Of a stretch of DNA of 64,000 nt, positions 17,464 to 28,871 are shown in pieces. This DNA comes from Comamonas phosphati (GTDB taxonomy: Bacteria; Pseudomonadota; Gammaproteobacteria; Burkholderiales; Burkholderiaceae_C). The position numbers and the translations under genes are program-made. Position 1 is the first letter of the stretch; the number at the start of each line of letters is the position of its first letter. The notes under the pieces were generated by a model, which did no database searches, was not told the origin of the DNA, and saw nothing but the letters and a program-made list of their open reading frames with translations. The DNA lies in NCBI RefSeq assembly GCF_014637085.1, contig NZ_BMEU01000016.1:1-64000 (forward strand), given 5' to 3'.

Positions 17464-18798
17464 ATGAGTACCTTGCAAATCAGTCTGGCCGTCCTGGGGG
17501 TTGTGCTTCTGGCCCTGATCGTTGCCTACAACTCCTGGTCGGCCCGCCGCAATGCGCCCAGGCGCGCCGATCGCGAAGCGCAGGGTGTACCGGGCGGCGT
17601 ACAAGGCGAGACCTTGCGCAACGAGCCCGGCATGGACACGGTGGGGCACGGTCCCGATCTCACGCACAGCCTGCGCGAGCCGGTGCTGGGCGATTTCGGC
17701 AAGGCCGTCCCCGGCACCGAGCCGCTGCATGTGCCCGAGGCCACGGGCCGCTTTGCCGAGGCCGATGCCGAACTGGCCAAGATCGTGGCGCAGGAAGCCT
17801 ACGAGGAACAGCAGCGCCAGGTCGCGATGCAAGCCGCCCGCCCGCAGATGAGCGTGCCTCCAGCGCAGGAGCGGCCCGCCGAAACCCAGGCCGAGCCGCT
17901 GGAACGTGGCGTGGAGCGCGTGCCCGTTGAGCCTGTGCTGACCGAGGCGCTCATGGCGGCACAGGCTGCAGAGCGCCGCAGCCAGCTGGATGCGCTGATC
18001 GATGCCATCGCCCCGGTGCAGGTCGCGCAGCCCGTGCCCGGCGAGGTGGCCGTCCAGGCCCTGCCCAGCACGCGCCGCGCGGGCAACAAACCTTTTGCCG
18101 TCGAAGGCATGAACCAGCAGACACGCCAGTGGGAGCCGTTGCAGGCCGGCCAGCGCTACATCGCCTTCCAGGCGGGCGTGCAGCTGGCCAACCGCACTGG
18201 CGCGCTCAACGAGATCGAATTCTCCGAATTCGTGGCCAAGGTGCAGCGCTTTGCCGATGCCCTGGGCGTGGTGCCCGACATGCCCGACATGCTGCATGAA
18301 GTGGCGCGCGCCCGCGAGCTGGACCAGTTCGCCAGCGAGCACGATGCCCAGCTGTCCTTCATGCTGCGCGCGCGTCAAGCCTCATGGAGCGCCGGCTACG
18401 TGCAGCAGAACGCCGGCCGCCTGGGCTTTGCCGCCAGCGCCATGCCGGGCCGCATGGCATTGCCTTCGCCCACCCCGGGCATGCCACCGGTTCTGCTGCT
18501 GCACTACGATCCGCAGGCGGCACTGGCCGACGACCTCGATCAGTCCGTGGTGCGCGAAGTTCTGCTGAGCCTGGACGTGGCCCAGGTGCCGCGCGGCGAG
18601 CAGCCCTTTGCCCAGCTGCGCCATATCGCCGAGCAGCTGTGCCAGACCATGGATGGCGTGCTGTGCGACCAGAACGGCTATCTGCTGCCGGTCTCGGCGC
18701 TGGATCCGATCCAGCACGATCTGGAGCTGCTCTACGACAAGCTCGACAGCCGTGAGCTGTCGGCAGGCTCCCTGCTGGCACGAAGGCTGTTCAGCTAA
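17464..18798 (+). CDS. zipA: Cell division protein ZipA homologue
   Basis: A 444-residue membrane-anchored division protein. The N-terminal helix STLQISLAVLGVVLLALIVA (residues 2-21) spans the inner membrane. Then comes a long charged, Pro/Ala/Glu-rich linker (about 25-200) and the C-terminal FtsZ-binding domain (about 205-440), ending PVSALDPIQHDLELLYDKLD. ZipA tethers FtsZ filaments to the membrane at mid-cell. The ATG at 17464 places the helix at the very N-terminus. It lies between smc and ligA, the position expected in Burkholderiales. Beta-proteobacterial ZipA diverges strongly from E. coli, so the call rests on architecture and gene order. Confidence 0.85.
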   Translation: MSTLQISLAVLGVVLLALIVAYNSWSARRNAPRRADREAQGVPGGVQGETLRNEPGMDTVGHGPDLTHSLREPVLGDFGKAVPGTEPLHVPEATGRFAEADAELAKIVAQEAYEEQQRQVAMQAARPQMSVPPAQERPAETQAEPLERGVERVPVEPVLTEALMAAQAAERRSQLDALIDAIAPVQVAQPVPGEVAVQALPSTRRAGNKPFAVEGMNQQTRQWEPLQAGQRYIAFQAGVQLANRTGALNEIEFSEFVAKVQRFADALGVVPDMPDMLHEVARARELDQFASEHDAQLSFMLRARQASWSAGYVQQNAGRLGFAASAMPGRMALPSPTPGMPPVLLLHYDPQAALADDLDQSVVREVLLSLDVAQVPRGEQPFAQLRHIAEQLCQTMDGVLCDQNGYLLPVSALDPIQHDLELLYDKLDSRELSAGSLLARRLFS

Positions 18799-18807
18799 GA
18801 AGATGTT

Positions 18808-18882
18808 CCCCCTGAGCCGCTTCGCGTCTTCCCCCAAGGGGGACGACGGCCTTTGCGGCGGGGCGGCCCTTGCTGGCCGTCC
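18808..18882 (+). repeat. Hairpin repeat, copy 1 (behind zipA)
   Basis: Starts CCCCCTGAGCCGCTTCGCG and continues with CTTCCCCCAAGGGGGACGAC, then a GGCC-rich stem ending GGCCGTCC. It begins 10 bp after the zipA stop. Copies of the same sequence lie at 43161, 45795 and 46304, all in the same orientation and directly behind genes. Similarity to copy 3 continues into a GGCTTCATGGGC tail to about 18925. Confidence 0.8.
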
Positions 18883-18992
18883 CTCGTTTGGGCAGCGCGG
18901 GCTTCATGGGCCGTGGGTGATGCCGATACCATGAACAGCCCATCATGAAGGCCAACGATGTTGGTCTTTTTCATCGCCATTCTTGTGGCTAG

Positions 18993-21107
<2,115 letters not shown>

Positions 21108-21129
21108 TGGTTATGAAAGCGGCGGCAAC

Positions 21130-22140
21130 ATGGCTCTGACCCCACGCAAACCTGTCATCGGCCTGGCCCTGGGCAGCGGCTCGGCGCGCGGCTGGGCCCA
21201 TTTCGGCGTGCTGCGCGCGCTGCAGGAGGCCGGCATCCGGCCCGACATCGTCTGCGGCTCGTCCATCGGCGCGCTGGTGGGGGCCTCCTATGCGGCGGGC
21301 GAGATGGAGCGCTTCGAGGAATGGGTGCTCGGCCTGGGCGTGCGCAAGGTCTTCGGCTTCATGGACTTCAACATCGCGGGCGGCATGCTCAAGGGCGAAA
21401 AGCTCATCGAGTTCTGGCGCAGCCATTTTGTCGATTCCGCGCTGGAGGACCTGTCCACCCCGTTCGCGGCCGTGGCCACCGATTTGCATTCGGGCGCGGA
21501 AGTCTGGCTGCGCAAGGGCTCGATCTCCGAGGCCGTGCGCGCCTCGATCGCCCTGCCGGGCCTGTTCACGCCGGTGTACCGGGAAGGGCGGCTGCTGGTG
21601 GACGGCGGCATCGTCAATCCGGTGCCGGCCTCGCTGGCGCGGGCCATGGGCGCCGACATCGTGATTGCCGTGGACCTGAATGCCGACATCATGCGGCGCC
21701 ACATGCTGCCGCTTGATGCACCGCCGCCCGGTACCCCCGTTAGGGCGGGCGAGGGCGGGCCGCAAGACGAAGCCGGCATCGAGCAGCAGGAGCTGCCGCT
21801 GGACGACAGCCACCAGAGCCAGGGCTGGATGCAGCGCCTGCAAGGCAGCGTGAAGGGCGCGGCCGCCTGGCAAAGCGTGGCGGCCTGGCGGCAGGGGCGG
21901 GCGAACGAGCCCAAGCCGCCGCCGGTCCCCTCGCTGCTCGACGTGGTCATGACCAGCGTCAACATCATGCAGATGCGCATCACGCGCAGCCGCATGGCGG
22001 GCGATCCGCCCGAACTGGTGATCGCGCCGCGCCTGTCGCATATGGGCCTGCTGGACTTCCACCGCGCGCGCGAGGCCATCGATGAGGGCTATGCCGCGGC
22101 GCAGGCGGCCTTGCCGGCGCTCAACAGCTGGCGGCTTTGA
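21130..22140 (+). CDS. Patatin-like phospholipase (RssA type)
   Basis: A 336-residue patatin-fold lipid acyl hydrolase. The oxyanion-hole segment GSGSARGWAHFGVL (residues 15-28) is followed by the nucleophile elbow GSSIG with Ser45 and the catalytic Asp158 in LVDGGIVNP, giving the Ser-Asp dyad. The remainder (about 200-290) is a poorly conserved linker, and the protein ends with LVIAPRLSHMGLLDFHRARE, typical of the RssA/YlbK group of cytoplasmic or membrane-associated patatins. It lies 22 bp behind ligA on the same strand and is probably co-transcribed. Its physiological substrate is unknown. It converges with the NUDIX gene 14 bp away. Confidence 0.9.
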   Translation: MALTPRKPVIGLALGSGSARGWAHFGVLRALQEAGIRPDIVCGSSIGALVGASYAAGEMERFEEWVLGLGVRKVFGFMDFNIAGGMLKGEKLIEFWRSHFVDSALEDLSTPFAAVATDLHSGAEVWLRKGSISEAVRASIALPGLFTPVYREGRLLVDGGIVNPVPASLARAMGADIVIAVDLNADIMRRHMLPLDAPPPGTPVRAGEGGPQDEAGIEQQELPLDDSHQSQGWMQRLQGSVKGAAAWQSVAAWRQGRANEPKPPPVPSLLDVVMTSVNIMQMRITRSRMAGDPPELVIAPRLSHMGLLDFHRAREAIDEGYAAAQAALPALNSWRL

Positions 22141-22154
22141 GCGGCTGACGGGGT

Positions 22155-22772
22155 TTAGGCCTGGCTGGCCTGGCTGTTGGCTGCAGCGCTGGCGGCTGGC
22201 TGCTTGGGGTCGTGCCAGATGTCGGCGGTGTGTACCGTGCCCTTGTCCAGGCTGCCGCTGGCGCGATCGGCCAGATAGCGCTCCAGCGTGAGGCGCACGG
22301 TGCGGAAGGCGATTTCCTGCCAGGGAATCTCGTCCTCGGCAAACAGCCTGGCTTCCATGGTCTCGGGGCCCGGATAGCATTTCTCGCTGCGCAGGCGGGC
22401 CAGGTAGAACAAGTGCACCTGGCCGACCTGGGGGACGCTGATCAGCGAGAACAGCCGGCCCAGCTCGATATCGGCGCCGGCCTCTTCATCGGTCTCGCGC
22501 TGGGCGCCTTGCGAGGCGGTTTCGTTGAGCTCCATGAAGCCCGCAGGCAGCGTCCACAGGCCGCGGCGCGGCTCGATATTGCGCTTGCACAGCAGAATGC
22601 GCCCATCGTCTGCCACGGGCAGGGTGCCGACCACGTTGAGCGGATTTTCGTAGTGGATGGTGTTGCAGTGCGGGCAGACCGCACGCTCCCGCGTGTCCCC
22701 GTCATCGGGAAGACGGTAGACGACGGCGGTGCCGCAGTTGCGGCAGAACTTGATGGGGCTGCGAAACATCAT
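22155..22772 (-). CDS. NUDIX hydrolase with N-terminal zinc ribbon
   Basis: A 205-residue cytoplasmic pyrophosphohydrolase. An N-terminal zinc ribbon (CRNCG and CPHC, about residues 10-40) is followed by a full NUDIX box, [20 protein letters not shown] then AG (about 79-101), which binds Mg2+ and cleaves a nucleoside diphosphate linked to a moiety X. The zinc ribbon plus NUDIX order resembles NudC-type or FAD/ADP-ribose hydrolases; the substrate is not determined. The C-terminal 35 residues are Ala-rich and low in complexity. Its ATGA start overlaps the stop of the FAH-family gene upstream, so the two are translationally coupled. Confidence 0.9.
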   Translation of the reverse strand: MMFRSPIKFCRNCGTAVVYRLPDDGDTRERAVCPHCNTIHYENPLNVVGTLPVADDGRILLCKRNIEPRRGLWTLPAGFMELNETASQGAQRETDEEAGADIELGRLFSLISVPQVGQVHLFYLARLRSEKCYPGPETMEARLFAEDEIPWQEIAFRTVRLTLERYLADRASGSLDKGTVHTADIWHDPKQPAASAAANSQASQA

Positions 22773-23467
22773 GCAATCTTCACGCGCAGCGGCTCCAGCC
22801 CACTCACCTGGGCCTCGAGGGTGTCGCCGCTCACCACGGCCGCCACTCCTTCGGGCGTGCCGGTCATGATCAGGTCGCCGGGCTGCAGCTCCCAGGCGGC
22901 CGACAGGTGCTCGATGGTCTCGGCAATGTTCCAGATCAGCTTGTGGATGTGGCTGCTCTGGCGCACGGCGCCGTTGACCTGCAGCGAGATGGCAGCCTGG
23001 GCGATGTCGCCGGCCTGCTGCGCAGGCGTGATCGGGCCGATCGGGGCCGACTGCTCGAAGGCCTTGCCTATGCACCAGGGACGGCCCTGCTTCTTCATGT
23101 CGTTCTGCAGGTCGCGGCGCGTCATGTCCAGGCCGACGGCATAGCCGTAGATGTATTGCAGGGCATCCGCAGCCTTGATGTTCTTGCCGGCCTTGCCAAT
23201 GGCCACCACCAGCTCCACTTCGTGGTGCAGGTTCTGGGTCAGCGTGGGATAGGCCATCCGGCCGGTTTCGCCGGCGGGCACCGGGATGGCGGCATCGGCC
23301 GGCTTGAGGAAGAAGAACGGCGGTTCACGGCCCGTGAAGCCCATTTCCTTGGCATGGTCCTCGTAATTTCGGCCCACGCAGTAAATGCGGTGGATGGGAA
23401 AGCGCTCGCCACGCCCGACCACGGGCACGCTGACGACAGCAGGGGGATTGAACACGTAACCGCTCAT
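22769..23467 (-). CDS. Fumarylacetoacetate hydrolase (FAH) family protein, fumarylpyruvate hydrolase-like
   Basis: A 232-residue FAH-fold enzyme. It shows the family opening [20 protein letters not shown], the metal-binding [12 protein letters not shown] (about residues 87-98), [14 protein letters not shown] and the C-terminal [15 protein letters not shown]. Short FAH proteins with this exact layout include fumarylpyruvate hydrolase of the gentisate pathway and oxaloacetate decarboxylase/acylpyruvases. The divergent gene 178 bp away is a zeta-type GST isomerase (maleylpyruvate or maleylacetoacetate isomerase), which favours a gentisate or homogentisate step for both. The ATG at 23467 fits the family N-terminus; the longer upstream frame does not. 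Confidence 0.85.
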   Translation of the reverse strand: MSGYVFNPPAVVSVPVVGRGERFPIHRIYCVGRNYEDHAKEMGFTGREPPFFFLKPADAAIPVPAGETGRMAYPTLTQNLHHEVELVVAIGKAGKNIKAADALQYIYGYAVGLDMTRRDLQNDMKKQGRPWCIGKAFEQSAPIGPITPAQQAGDIAQAAISLQVNGAVRQSSHIHKLIWNIAETIEHLSAAWELQPGDLIMTGTPEGVAAVVSGDTLEAQVSGLEPLRVKIA

Positions 23468-23645
23468 GAAAACCTCAGCAAAAAAGCATGCCGGAACCGC
23501 CTTCGGCCCCGCTTGACGGGCTGTGCCATGTATCTGGGCAGGCCAGCAGTGTGCCACGGTCCCTGCGCACCTTGCCGCGAATGCGAGGAAATATCCGGGT
23601 GCCGGGCAATCGGCGGCTTCGGCGCTGCGGGTATGCTGTCTGCTC

Positions 23646-24311
23646 ATGAAGCTACACACCTACTTCCGCTCCTCGGCCTCGTACCGTGTGCGCATCGCGC
23701 TGCAGCTCAAGGGCCTGGCCTATGAATCCCTTCCCGTGCATCTGGTGCACGGCGAGCACAAGGCCGCGGCCTATGCCTCGCACGTCGGCGACGCCCTGGT
23801 GCCCAGCCTCGAGATCGACGACGGCCACTGGCTCACGCAATCCATGGCCATCATGGAATATCTGGACGAGACCCATCCCGCGCATCCGCTGCTGCCTTCC
23901 GATGCACTAGGGCGGGCCCATGTGCGGGCGCTGGCGCAGATGGTGGCCTGTGAGATCCATCCGCTCAACAACCTGCGCGTGCTCAAGTACCTGGTGCACG
24001 AACTCAAGCTGTCCACTGAGGCCAAGACCGGCTGGTATGCGCACTGGGCCCGCACGGGCCTGGAGGCCGTTGAGCGCCAGCTGGCGCTGCTCGATGCGGA
24101 GCGCAAGGCCGACGGCCTGCCGCCGTCGCTGTTCTGCTGGGCCGATGCCCCGACCATGGCGGAATGCTGCCTGATCCCGCAGGTCTTCAACGCCCAGCGC
24201 TTTGCCGTCAATCTCGACGGCTTGCCGCGCCTGATGGGCGTGGTGGAGCGCTGCAACGCGATGCCGGCTTTCCAGAATGCCCATCCGTCGGCATGCCCCG
24301 ACGCAGAGTGA
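23646..24311 (+). CDS. maiA: Zeta-class glutathione S-transferase: maleylacetoacetate/maleylpyruvate isomerase
   Basis: A 221-residue cytosolic GST-fold isomerase. The N-terminal thioredoxin-like domain starts [20 protein letters not shown], with the zeta-class SSxSxRVRIAL active-site motif, and has the glutathione-binding cis-Pro in ALVPSLE and the QSMAI motif. The all-helical C-terminal domain carries [14 protein letters not shown], also zeta-typical. It uses glutathione to isomerise a cis double bond of maleylacetoacetate or maleylpyruvate, feeding an FAH-type hydrolase such as the divergent neighbour. Its TGA overlaps the ATG of pgeF by one base. Confidence 0.88.
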   Translation: MKLHTYFRSSASYRVRIALQLKGLAYESLPVHLVHGEHKAAAYASHVGDALVPSLEIDDGHWLTQSMAIMEYLDETHPAHPLLPSDALGRAHVRALAQMVACEIHPLNNLRVLKYLVHELKLSTEAKTGWYAHWARTGLEAVERQLALLDAERKADGLPPSLFCWADAPTMAECCLIPQVFNAQRFAVNLDGLPRLMGVVERCNAMPAFQNAHPSACPDAE

Positions 24312-25210
24312 TGGCGCAAACCATGGATCAAGCTGTGTCCTGGCTGACGCCCGACTGGCCTGCTCCTGAAGGCGTGCATGCGGCGTGCACCCTGCGCGAG
24401 GGCGGCGTGAGCCTGGCGCCCTGGGGCAGCCTGAATCTGGGCGACCATGTGGGTGATGACCCAGAACATGTGCGCCAGAACCGGGAGCGGCTCGCGCAAT
24501 GGATTGAAGCCCGCACGCCTGGCGCCTGCCAGGCCTTTTTGCAGCAGGTGCACGGCACCGATGTGCTGGAGCTGGATGCCGGCCATGTCGCCGCGGCCAA
24601 TGGGGCGCGCTACGACGCCTGCGTGACGGCGGATGCCGGCGTGGTCTGCACCATCATGGTGGCCGATTGCCTGCCGGTGCTGCTCGCGCATCGCAGCGGA
24701 CGGGTTGTCGGCGCGGCGCATGCCGGCTGGCGCGGTCTGGCGGGTATGCCGCCGGGCCGCGATGCCCGTGCCGGCCCCTTGGCTCAAGGCGTGCTGGAGT
24801 CGCTGTTCGAGGCTTTTTGCCACAAAGTGCAGGCGGATGCCGCGCAGATTGCCAGCCAGACCATGGCATGGCTTGGCCCCTGCATAGGGCCCGAATCCTT
24901 CGAGGTCGGCGAGGAGGTGCGGGCTGCCTTCGTGGCCCATGACGCGCAGGCTGCGCAGTTTTTCGAGCCGCTTCCCGGTGAGGCCCAGGTGACGAAGTAT
25001 CTGGCCAATCTGCCGCAGCTGGCGCGTCAGCGGCTAAGGGCCATGGGGATAGAGGCTATCTACGGCAATGACGGCGGCGCGCCCTGGTGCACGGTGCGCA
25101 ACGAGTCACGCTTTTTCTCGCATCGGCGCGATGCCGGGCGGTTCGGCAGCAGCGGGCGCCTGGCCGCCTGCATCTGGCGCGATGGCGTCGGTGGCGCCGG
25201 CGGCGCGTGA
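24311..25210 (+). CDS. pgeF: PgeF/YfiH family multicopper-type purine nucleoside phosphorylase (laccase domain)
   Basis: A 299-residue cytoplasmic protein of the YfiH/PgeF family, known as adenosine/inosine phosphorylase-deaminase and for peptidoglycan quality control. Metal and active-site motifs are present: LQQVHGTDV, VADCLPVLLA and AAHAGWRGLAG, then CIGPESFEVG, giving the His-Cys-His set. About 14 residues (MPPGRDARAGPLAQ) separate HAGWRG from the following helix where most members run straight on, a small insertion. Start ATG 24311 overlaps the maiA stop; ATG 24323 is an alternative. The 3' end overlaps the opposite-strand gene at 25106 by about 105 bp. Confidence 0.88.
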   Translation: MAQTMDQAVSWLTPDWPAPEGVHAACTLREGGVSLAPWGSLNLGDHVGDDPEHVRQNRERLAQWIEARTPGACQAFLQQVHGTDVLELDAGHVAAANGARYDACVTADAGVVCTIMVADCLPVLLAHRSGRVVGAAHAGWRGLAGMPPGRDARAGPLAQGVLESLFEAFCHKVQADAAQIASQTMAWLGPCIGPESFEVGEEVRAAFVAHDAQAAQFFEPLPGEAQVTKYLANLPQLARQRLRAMGIEAIYGNDGGAPWCTVRNESRFFSHRRDAGRFGSSGRLAACIWRDGVGGAGGA

Positions 25211-25435
25211 GGTGGGTTCGGGCGCTGCGTGGCCCGGCGCCTGTGCTGTCTGCGCTGCGCGCAGCCGGCGCTTGCGTGCGGGCGTACCGAGGATGTAGAG
25301 CACGATGGACAGCGGCAGCACGCCATACAGGGCGAAGGTAAAAAAAGCGCCCAGCCAGCTGCCGCCGGGGGCCGCAGCCTCGGCCACTGCCATCATGACG
25401 GTGACATACAACCAGGCGATGGCGACAAGATACAT
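25106..25435 (-). CDS. Small two-helix membrane protein of unknown function
   Basis: A 109-residue protein with two N-terminal membrane helices (YLVAIAWLYVTVMMAVAEAA, about residues 2-21, and FFTFALYGVLPLSIVLYILG, about 31-50), then a basic turn ARKRRLRAA and an Ala/Pro-rich cytoplasmic tail. The hydrophobic half does not overlap another gene, but the tail overlaps the end of pgeF on the other strand by about 105 bp, which explains its odd composition. I recall similar unnamed proteins beside pgeF and phaC in Burkholderiales, but assign no function. It is divergent from phaC. Confidence 0.65.
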   Translation of the reverse strand: MYLVAIAWLYVTVMMAVAEAAAPGGSWLGAFFTFALYGVLPLSIVLYILGTPARKRRLRAAQTAQAPGHAAPEPTSRAAGATDAIAPDAGGQAPAAAEPPGIAPMREKA

Positions 25436-25634
25436 GGCAGGTCAATCAAGATTTGGCCGTGGCGGCAGTCGACGGTGTTTCGATTAAAAACATCTTCATG
25501 AGTGAATTGGACAGCATTTTTTCTCAAAGGCCGCTGACACCTGGGTGACAATGATGCTGCGTCAGCCGTATTGCAGATTCCGCAAGCCCGCAAACCCCTC
25601 AAGAGGTCGGTTCTTGCTCTCACAGGATGTAAGC

Positions 25635-27548
25635 ATGAATTTTGACCCATTCAAGGGCCAGACCGGCCAGTCTCTACAACAGTTCTGGAGCGAACAATGG
25701 AGCCGCAGCCTGCAGTCCCTGCAGCAAGTTGGCGCGGCGGGGCTGTCTGCCATGCCGGAGCTGGCCGGCTTCCCGGGATTTTCCGCTGGCGCAGCGGCGG
25801 CGCAGGCCGGTACTCCCAATCCCTGGCAAGGCATGCTGGCGGCTTTTGCCGAGGGCGCACAAACTGCTGTTCCGGCCGTGCAGTTCGACGCCGAGAAGCT
25901 GCAAAGCCTGCAGGCCGACTATCTGCAGGAGGTCCAATCGCTGGGCGATGCGGACAAGGTGCAACAACGCCTGGCCAAGGACAGGCGCTTCAACACTTCC
26001 GACTGGTCCGAGAACCCCGCCGCGGCTGCGACTGCGGCCGCTTACCTGATGAACAGCCGCATGCTCATGGGTCTGGCGGATGCGGTGCAGGGCGATGAAA
26101 AGACCCGCAACCGCGTGCGCTTTGCCATCGAGCAGTGGCTGGCTGCCATGGCGCCCAGCAACTTCCTGGCCCTGAACGTGGACGTGCAGAAAAAGGCCAT
26201 AGCGACCCATGGCGAAAGCCTGGCCCAGGGCATTGCCAACCTGCTGGCCGACATGCGCCAGGGCCACGTCTCCATGACCGACGAGAGCCTGTTCACCGTG
26301 GGCAAGAACGTGGCCACCACCGAGGGCGCGGTCGTGTTTGAGAACGAGCTGTTCCAGCTCATCGAATACAAGCCGCTGACGGCCAAGGTCCATGAAAAAC
26401 CTTTCCTGATGGTGCCGCCCTGCATCAACAAGTTCTACATCCTTGACTTGCAGCCGGCCAACTCGCTGATCCGCTACGCGGTGGAGCAGGGCAATCACAC
26501 CTTCGTGGTGAGCTGGCGCAATCCGGATGAAAGCCTGGCGCACAAGACCTGGGATAGCTACATCGAGGAGGGCGTGCTCACCGCCATCCGCAAGGTCCAG
26601 GAAGTCTGCGATGCGCCCCAGATCAATGTGCTGGGCTTTTGCGTGGGCGGTACCATGCTGTCCGCGGCGCTGGGTGTGCTGGCGGCCCGTCAGGCACGCC
26701 TGCAAGGCGGTGCGCCAGCCGCGGCCAAGGCCGGCGCCAGAAACACCGGCCGGACGGCCGCTGCGAAGGCTGCTGCGGCAGCGGCGCAACTCGTATTCCC
26801 GGTGGCCAGCCTCACGCTGCTGACCACCTTCATCGATTTCAGCGATACCGGCGTGCTCGACGTGTTCGTCGATGAGTCGGTGGTGCGTTTCCGTGAAATG
26901 CAGATGGGCCAGGGCGGGCTGATGAAGGGGCAGGACATGGCCTCCACCTTCAGCTTCCTGCGTCCCAACGATCTGGTCTGGAACTATGTGGTGGGCAACT
27001 ACCTGAAGGGCGAGACTCCGCCGCCTTTCGATCTGCTCTACTGGAACAGCGATTCGACCAATCTGCCCGGCCCTTTTTACGCCTGGTACCAGCGCAATCT
27101 GTACCTGGAGAACAAGCTGGTGCAGCCCGGCGCGCTGACCGTGTGCGGCGAAAAAATCGACATGCGCCAGGTCAAGGTCCCGGCCTATCTGTACGGCTCG
27201 CGCGACGACCATATCGTGCCCATAGGTGGCGCCTACGCCACCACCCAGGTGCTGGGCGGCGATCTGCGCTTCGTGATGGGCGCTTCGGGCCACATCGCCG
27301 GCGTGATCAACCCGCCGGGGCACAACAAGCGCAGCCATTGGCTGCGCGAGGACGGCAAGTTCCCTGCCACCGTGGGCGACTGGCTGGCAGGTGCCAGCGA
27401 GCATCCGGGTAGCTGGTGGACGGACTGGAGCGGCTGGCTGGCATCGCATGCCGGCAAGCAGGTCGCTGCCCCCCGGCATTACGGAAAGCCTGGCGTGTTC
27501 GAAGCCATCGAACCTGCTCCGGGCCGCTACGTGCAGGTCAGGGCCTGA
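25635..27548 (+). CDS. phaC: Class I poly(R)-hydroxyalkanoate synthase with Ala-rich insertion
   Basis: A 637-residue PHA synthase that polymerises (R)-3-hydroxyacyl-CoA on the surface of PHA granules. The lipase-like box is GFCVGG with nucleophile Cys336. The other triad residues are Asp525 (SRDDHIVP) and His553 (GASGHIAGVINPP). Between box and Asp the protein is about 28 residues longer than the Ralstonia enzyme (recalled C319, D480, H508). The extra piece is the Ala/Lys/Arg-rich stretch at about residues 353-385, an insertion reported for Delftia acidovorans PhaC. The start at 25635 has AGGATGTAAGC before it. It leads phaC-phaA-phaB. Confidence 0.95.
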   Translation: MNFDPFKGQTGQSLQQFWSEQWSRSLQSLQQVGAAGLSAMPELAGFPGFSAGAAAAQAGTPNPWQGMLAAFAEGAQTAVPAVQFDAEKLQSLQADYLQEVQSLGDADKVQQRLAKDRRFNTSDWSENPAAAATAAAYLMNSRMLMGLADAVQGDEKTRNRVRFAIEQWLAAMAPSNFLALNVDVQKKAIATHGESLAQGIANLLADMRQGHVSMTDESLFTVGKNVATTEGAVVFENELFQLIEYKPLTAKVHEKPFLMVPPCINKFYILDLQPANSLIRYAVEQGNHTFVVSWRNPDESLAHKTWDSYIEEGVLTAIRKVQEVCDAPQINVLGFCVGGTMLSAALGVLAARQARLQGGAPAAAKAGARNTGRTAAAKAAAAAAQLVFPVASLTLLTTFIDFSDTGVLDVFVDESVVRFREMQMGQGGLMKGQDMASTFSFLRPNDLVWNYVVGNYLKGETPPPFDLLYWNSDSTNLPGPFYAWYQRNLYLENKLVQPGALTVCGEKIDMRQVKVPAYLYGSRDDHIVPIGGAYATTQVLGGDLRFVMGASGHIAGVINPPGHNKRSHWLREDGKFPATVGDWLAGASEHPGSWWTDWSGWLASHAGKQVAAPRHYGKPGVFEAIEPAPGRYVQVRA

Positions 27549-27689
27549 GCCGCAGCGTTGGATCGATCAAAAATTGCATCGGCCGTGAGAAGCTCGGCCG
27601 TTGTTGGAGGGCGGGCCCCTGCACGCAGAGGCTGGCGTCCAGTTTTTAGTGAGTCGATGAACTAGAGAGACCTAGGAAGGTTCGTGAGC

Positions 27690-28871
27690 ATGGAAGACAT
27701 TGTTATCGTTTCGGCCGTTCGCACGGCGGTAGGCAAGTTTGGTGGCGCCCTGGCCAAGGTTCCTGCAACACAGCTAGGCTCCATCGTGATCAGCGAAGCT
27801 TTGGCGCGGGCCAAGGTGGGTAAGGACCAGGTGGGTGAAGTCATCATGGGCCAGGTGCTGGCGGCCGGTGTCGGCCAGAATCCGGCCCGCCAGGCCATGA
27901 TGGGCGCCGGCATTGCCAAGGAGACGCCTGCGCTGACCATCAATGCGGTGTGCGGCTCCGGCCTCAAGGCCGTGATGCTGGCAGCCCAGGCCGTGGCCAC
28001 GGGCGACAGCGAAATCGTGGTGGCCGGCGGCCAGGAAAACATGAGCCTCGCGCCCCATGTCCTGCCCAACTCGCGCGACGGCCAGCGCATGGGCGACTGG
28101 AAGCTGATCGACACCATGATCGTCGATGGCCTGTGGGACGTCTACAACCAGTACCACATGGGCATCACCGCCGAGAACGTGGCCAAGGAGAAAAGCGTCA
28201 GCCGCGAGCAGCAGGATGCCCTGGCGCTGGCCAGCCAGCAAAAGGCTGCCGCAGCCCAGGACGCCGGCAAGTTCAAGGACGAAATCGTTCCGGTGAGCAT
28301 TCCCCAGCGCAAGGGTGATCCTCTGGTGTTCGACGCCGACGAGTACATCAATCGCAAGACCAACGCCGACGCGCTGGCCGGCCTCAAGCCTGCCTTCGAC
28401 AAGGCCGGTTCCGTGACGGCTGGCAACGCCTCGGGCCTGAACGACGGCGCTGCCGCCGTGGTGGTGATGAGCGCTGCCAAGGCCAAGGCCCTGGGCCTCA
28501 AACCCCTGGCCAAGATCGTTTCCTACGCAACCAGCGGCCTGGACCCCAAGGTCATGGGCCTGGGCCCCGTGTATGCGGCGCGCAAGGCGCTGGACCGCGC
28601 CGGCTGGAAGGCTGCCGACGTGGACCTGTTTGAGCTCAACGAAGCTTTTGCCGCACAGGCCTGCGCCGTGAACCAGGAGCTGGGCATCGATACCAAGAAG
28701 GTCAACGTCAATGGCGGCGCCATTGCCATCGGCCATCCCATCGGCGCATCGGGCTGCCGCATTCTGGTGACGCTGCTGCACGAAATGCAGCGCAGCGGCG
28801 CCAGGAAGGGCCTGGCCGGCCTGTGCGTCGGCGGCGGCATGGGTGTCGCGCTGGCCGTAGAAGCTTGCTGA
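27690..28871 (+). CDS. phaA: Acetyl-CoA C-acetyltransferase (beta-ketothiolase)
   Basis: A 393-residue thiolase II that condenses two acetyl-CoA to acetoacetyl-CoA, the first step of PHB synthesis. Catalytic residues are all present: Cys88 in [11 protein letters not shown], His349 in GHPIGASG and Cys379 in LCVGGGMG. The ribosome binding site AGGAAGG (27674-27680) lies 9 bp before ATG 27690 but only 3 bp before GTG 27684, so the ATG is the likely start. It follows phaC after 141 bp. phaB lies 338 bp downstream, a larger gap than in the classic phaCAB operon. Confidence 0.95.
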   Translation: MEDIVIVSAVRTAVGKFGGALAKVPATQLGSIVISEALARAKVGKDQVGEVIMGQVLAAGVGQNPARQAMMGAGIAKETPALTINAVCGSGLKAVMLAAQAVATGDSEIVVAGGQENMSLAPHVLPNSRDGQRMGDWKLIDTMIVDGLWDVYNQYHMGITAENVAKEKSVSREQQDALALASQQKAAAAQDAGKFKDEIVPVSIPQRKGDPLVFDADEYINRKTNADALAGLKPAFDKAGSVTAGNASGLNDGAAAVVVMSAAKAKALGLKPLAKIVSYATSGLDPKVMGLGPVYAARKALDRAGWKAADVDLFELNEAFAAQACAVNQELGIDTKKVNVNGGAIAIGHPIGASGCRILVTLLHEMQRSGARKGLAGLCVGGGMGVALAVEAC

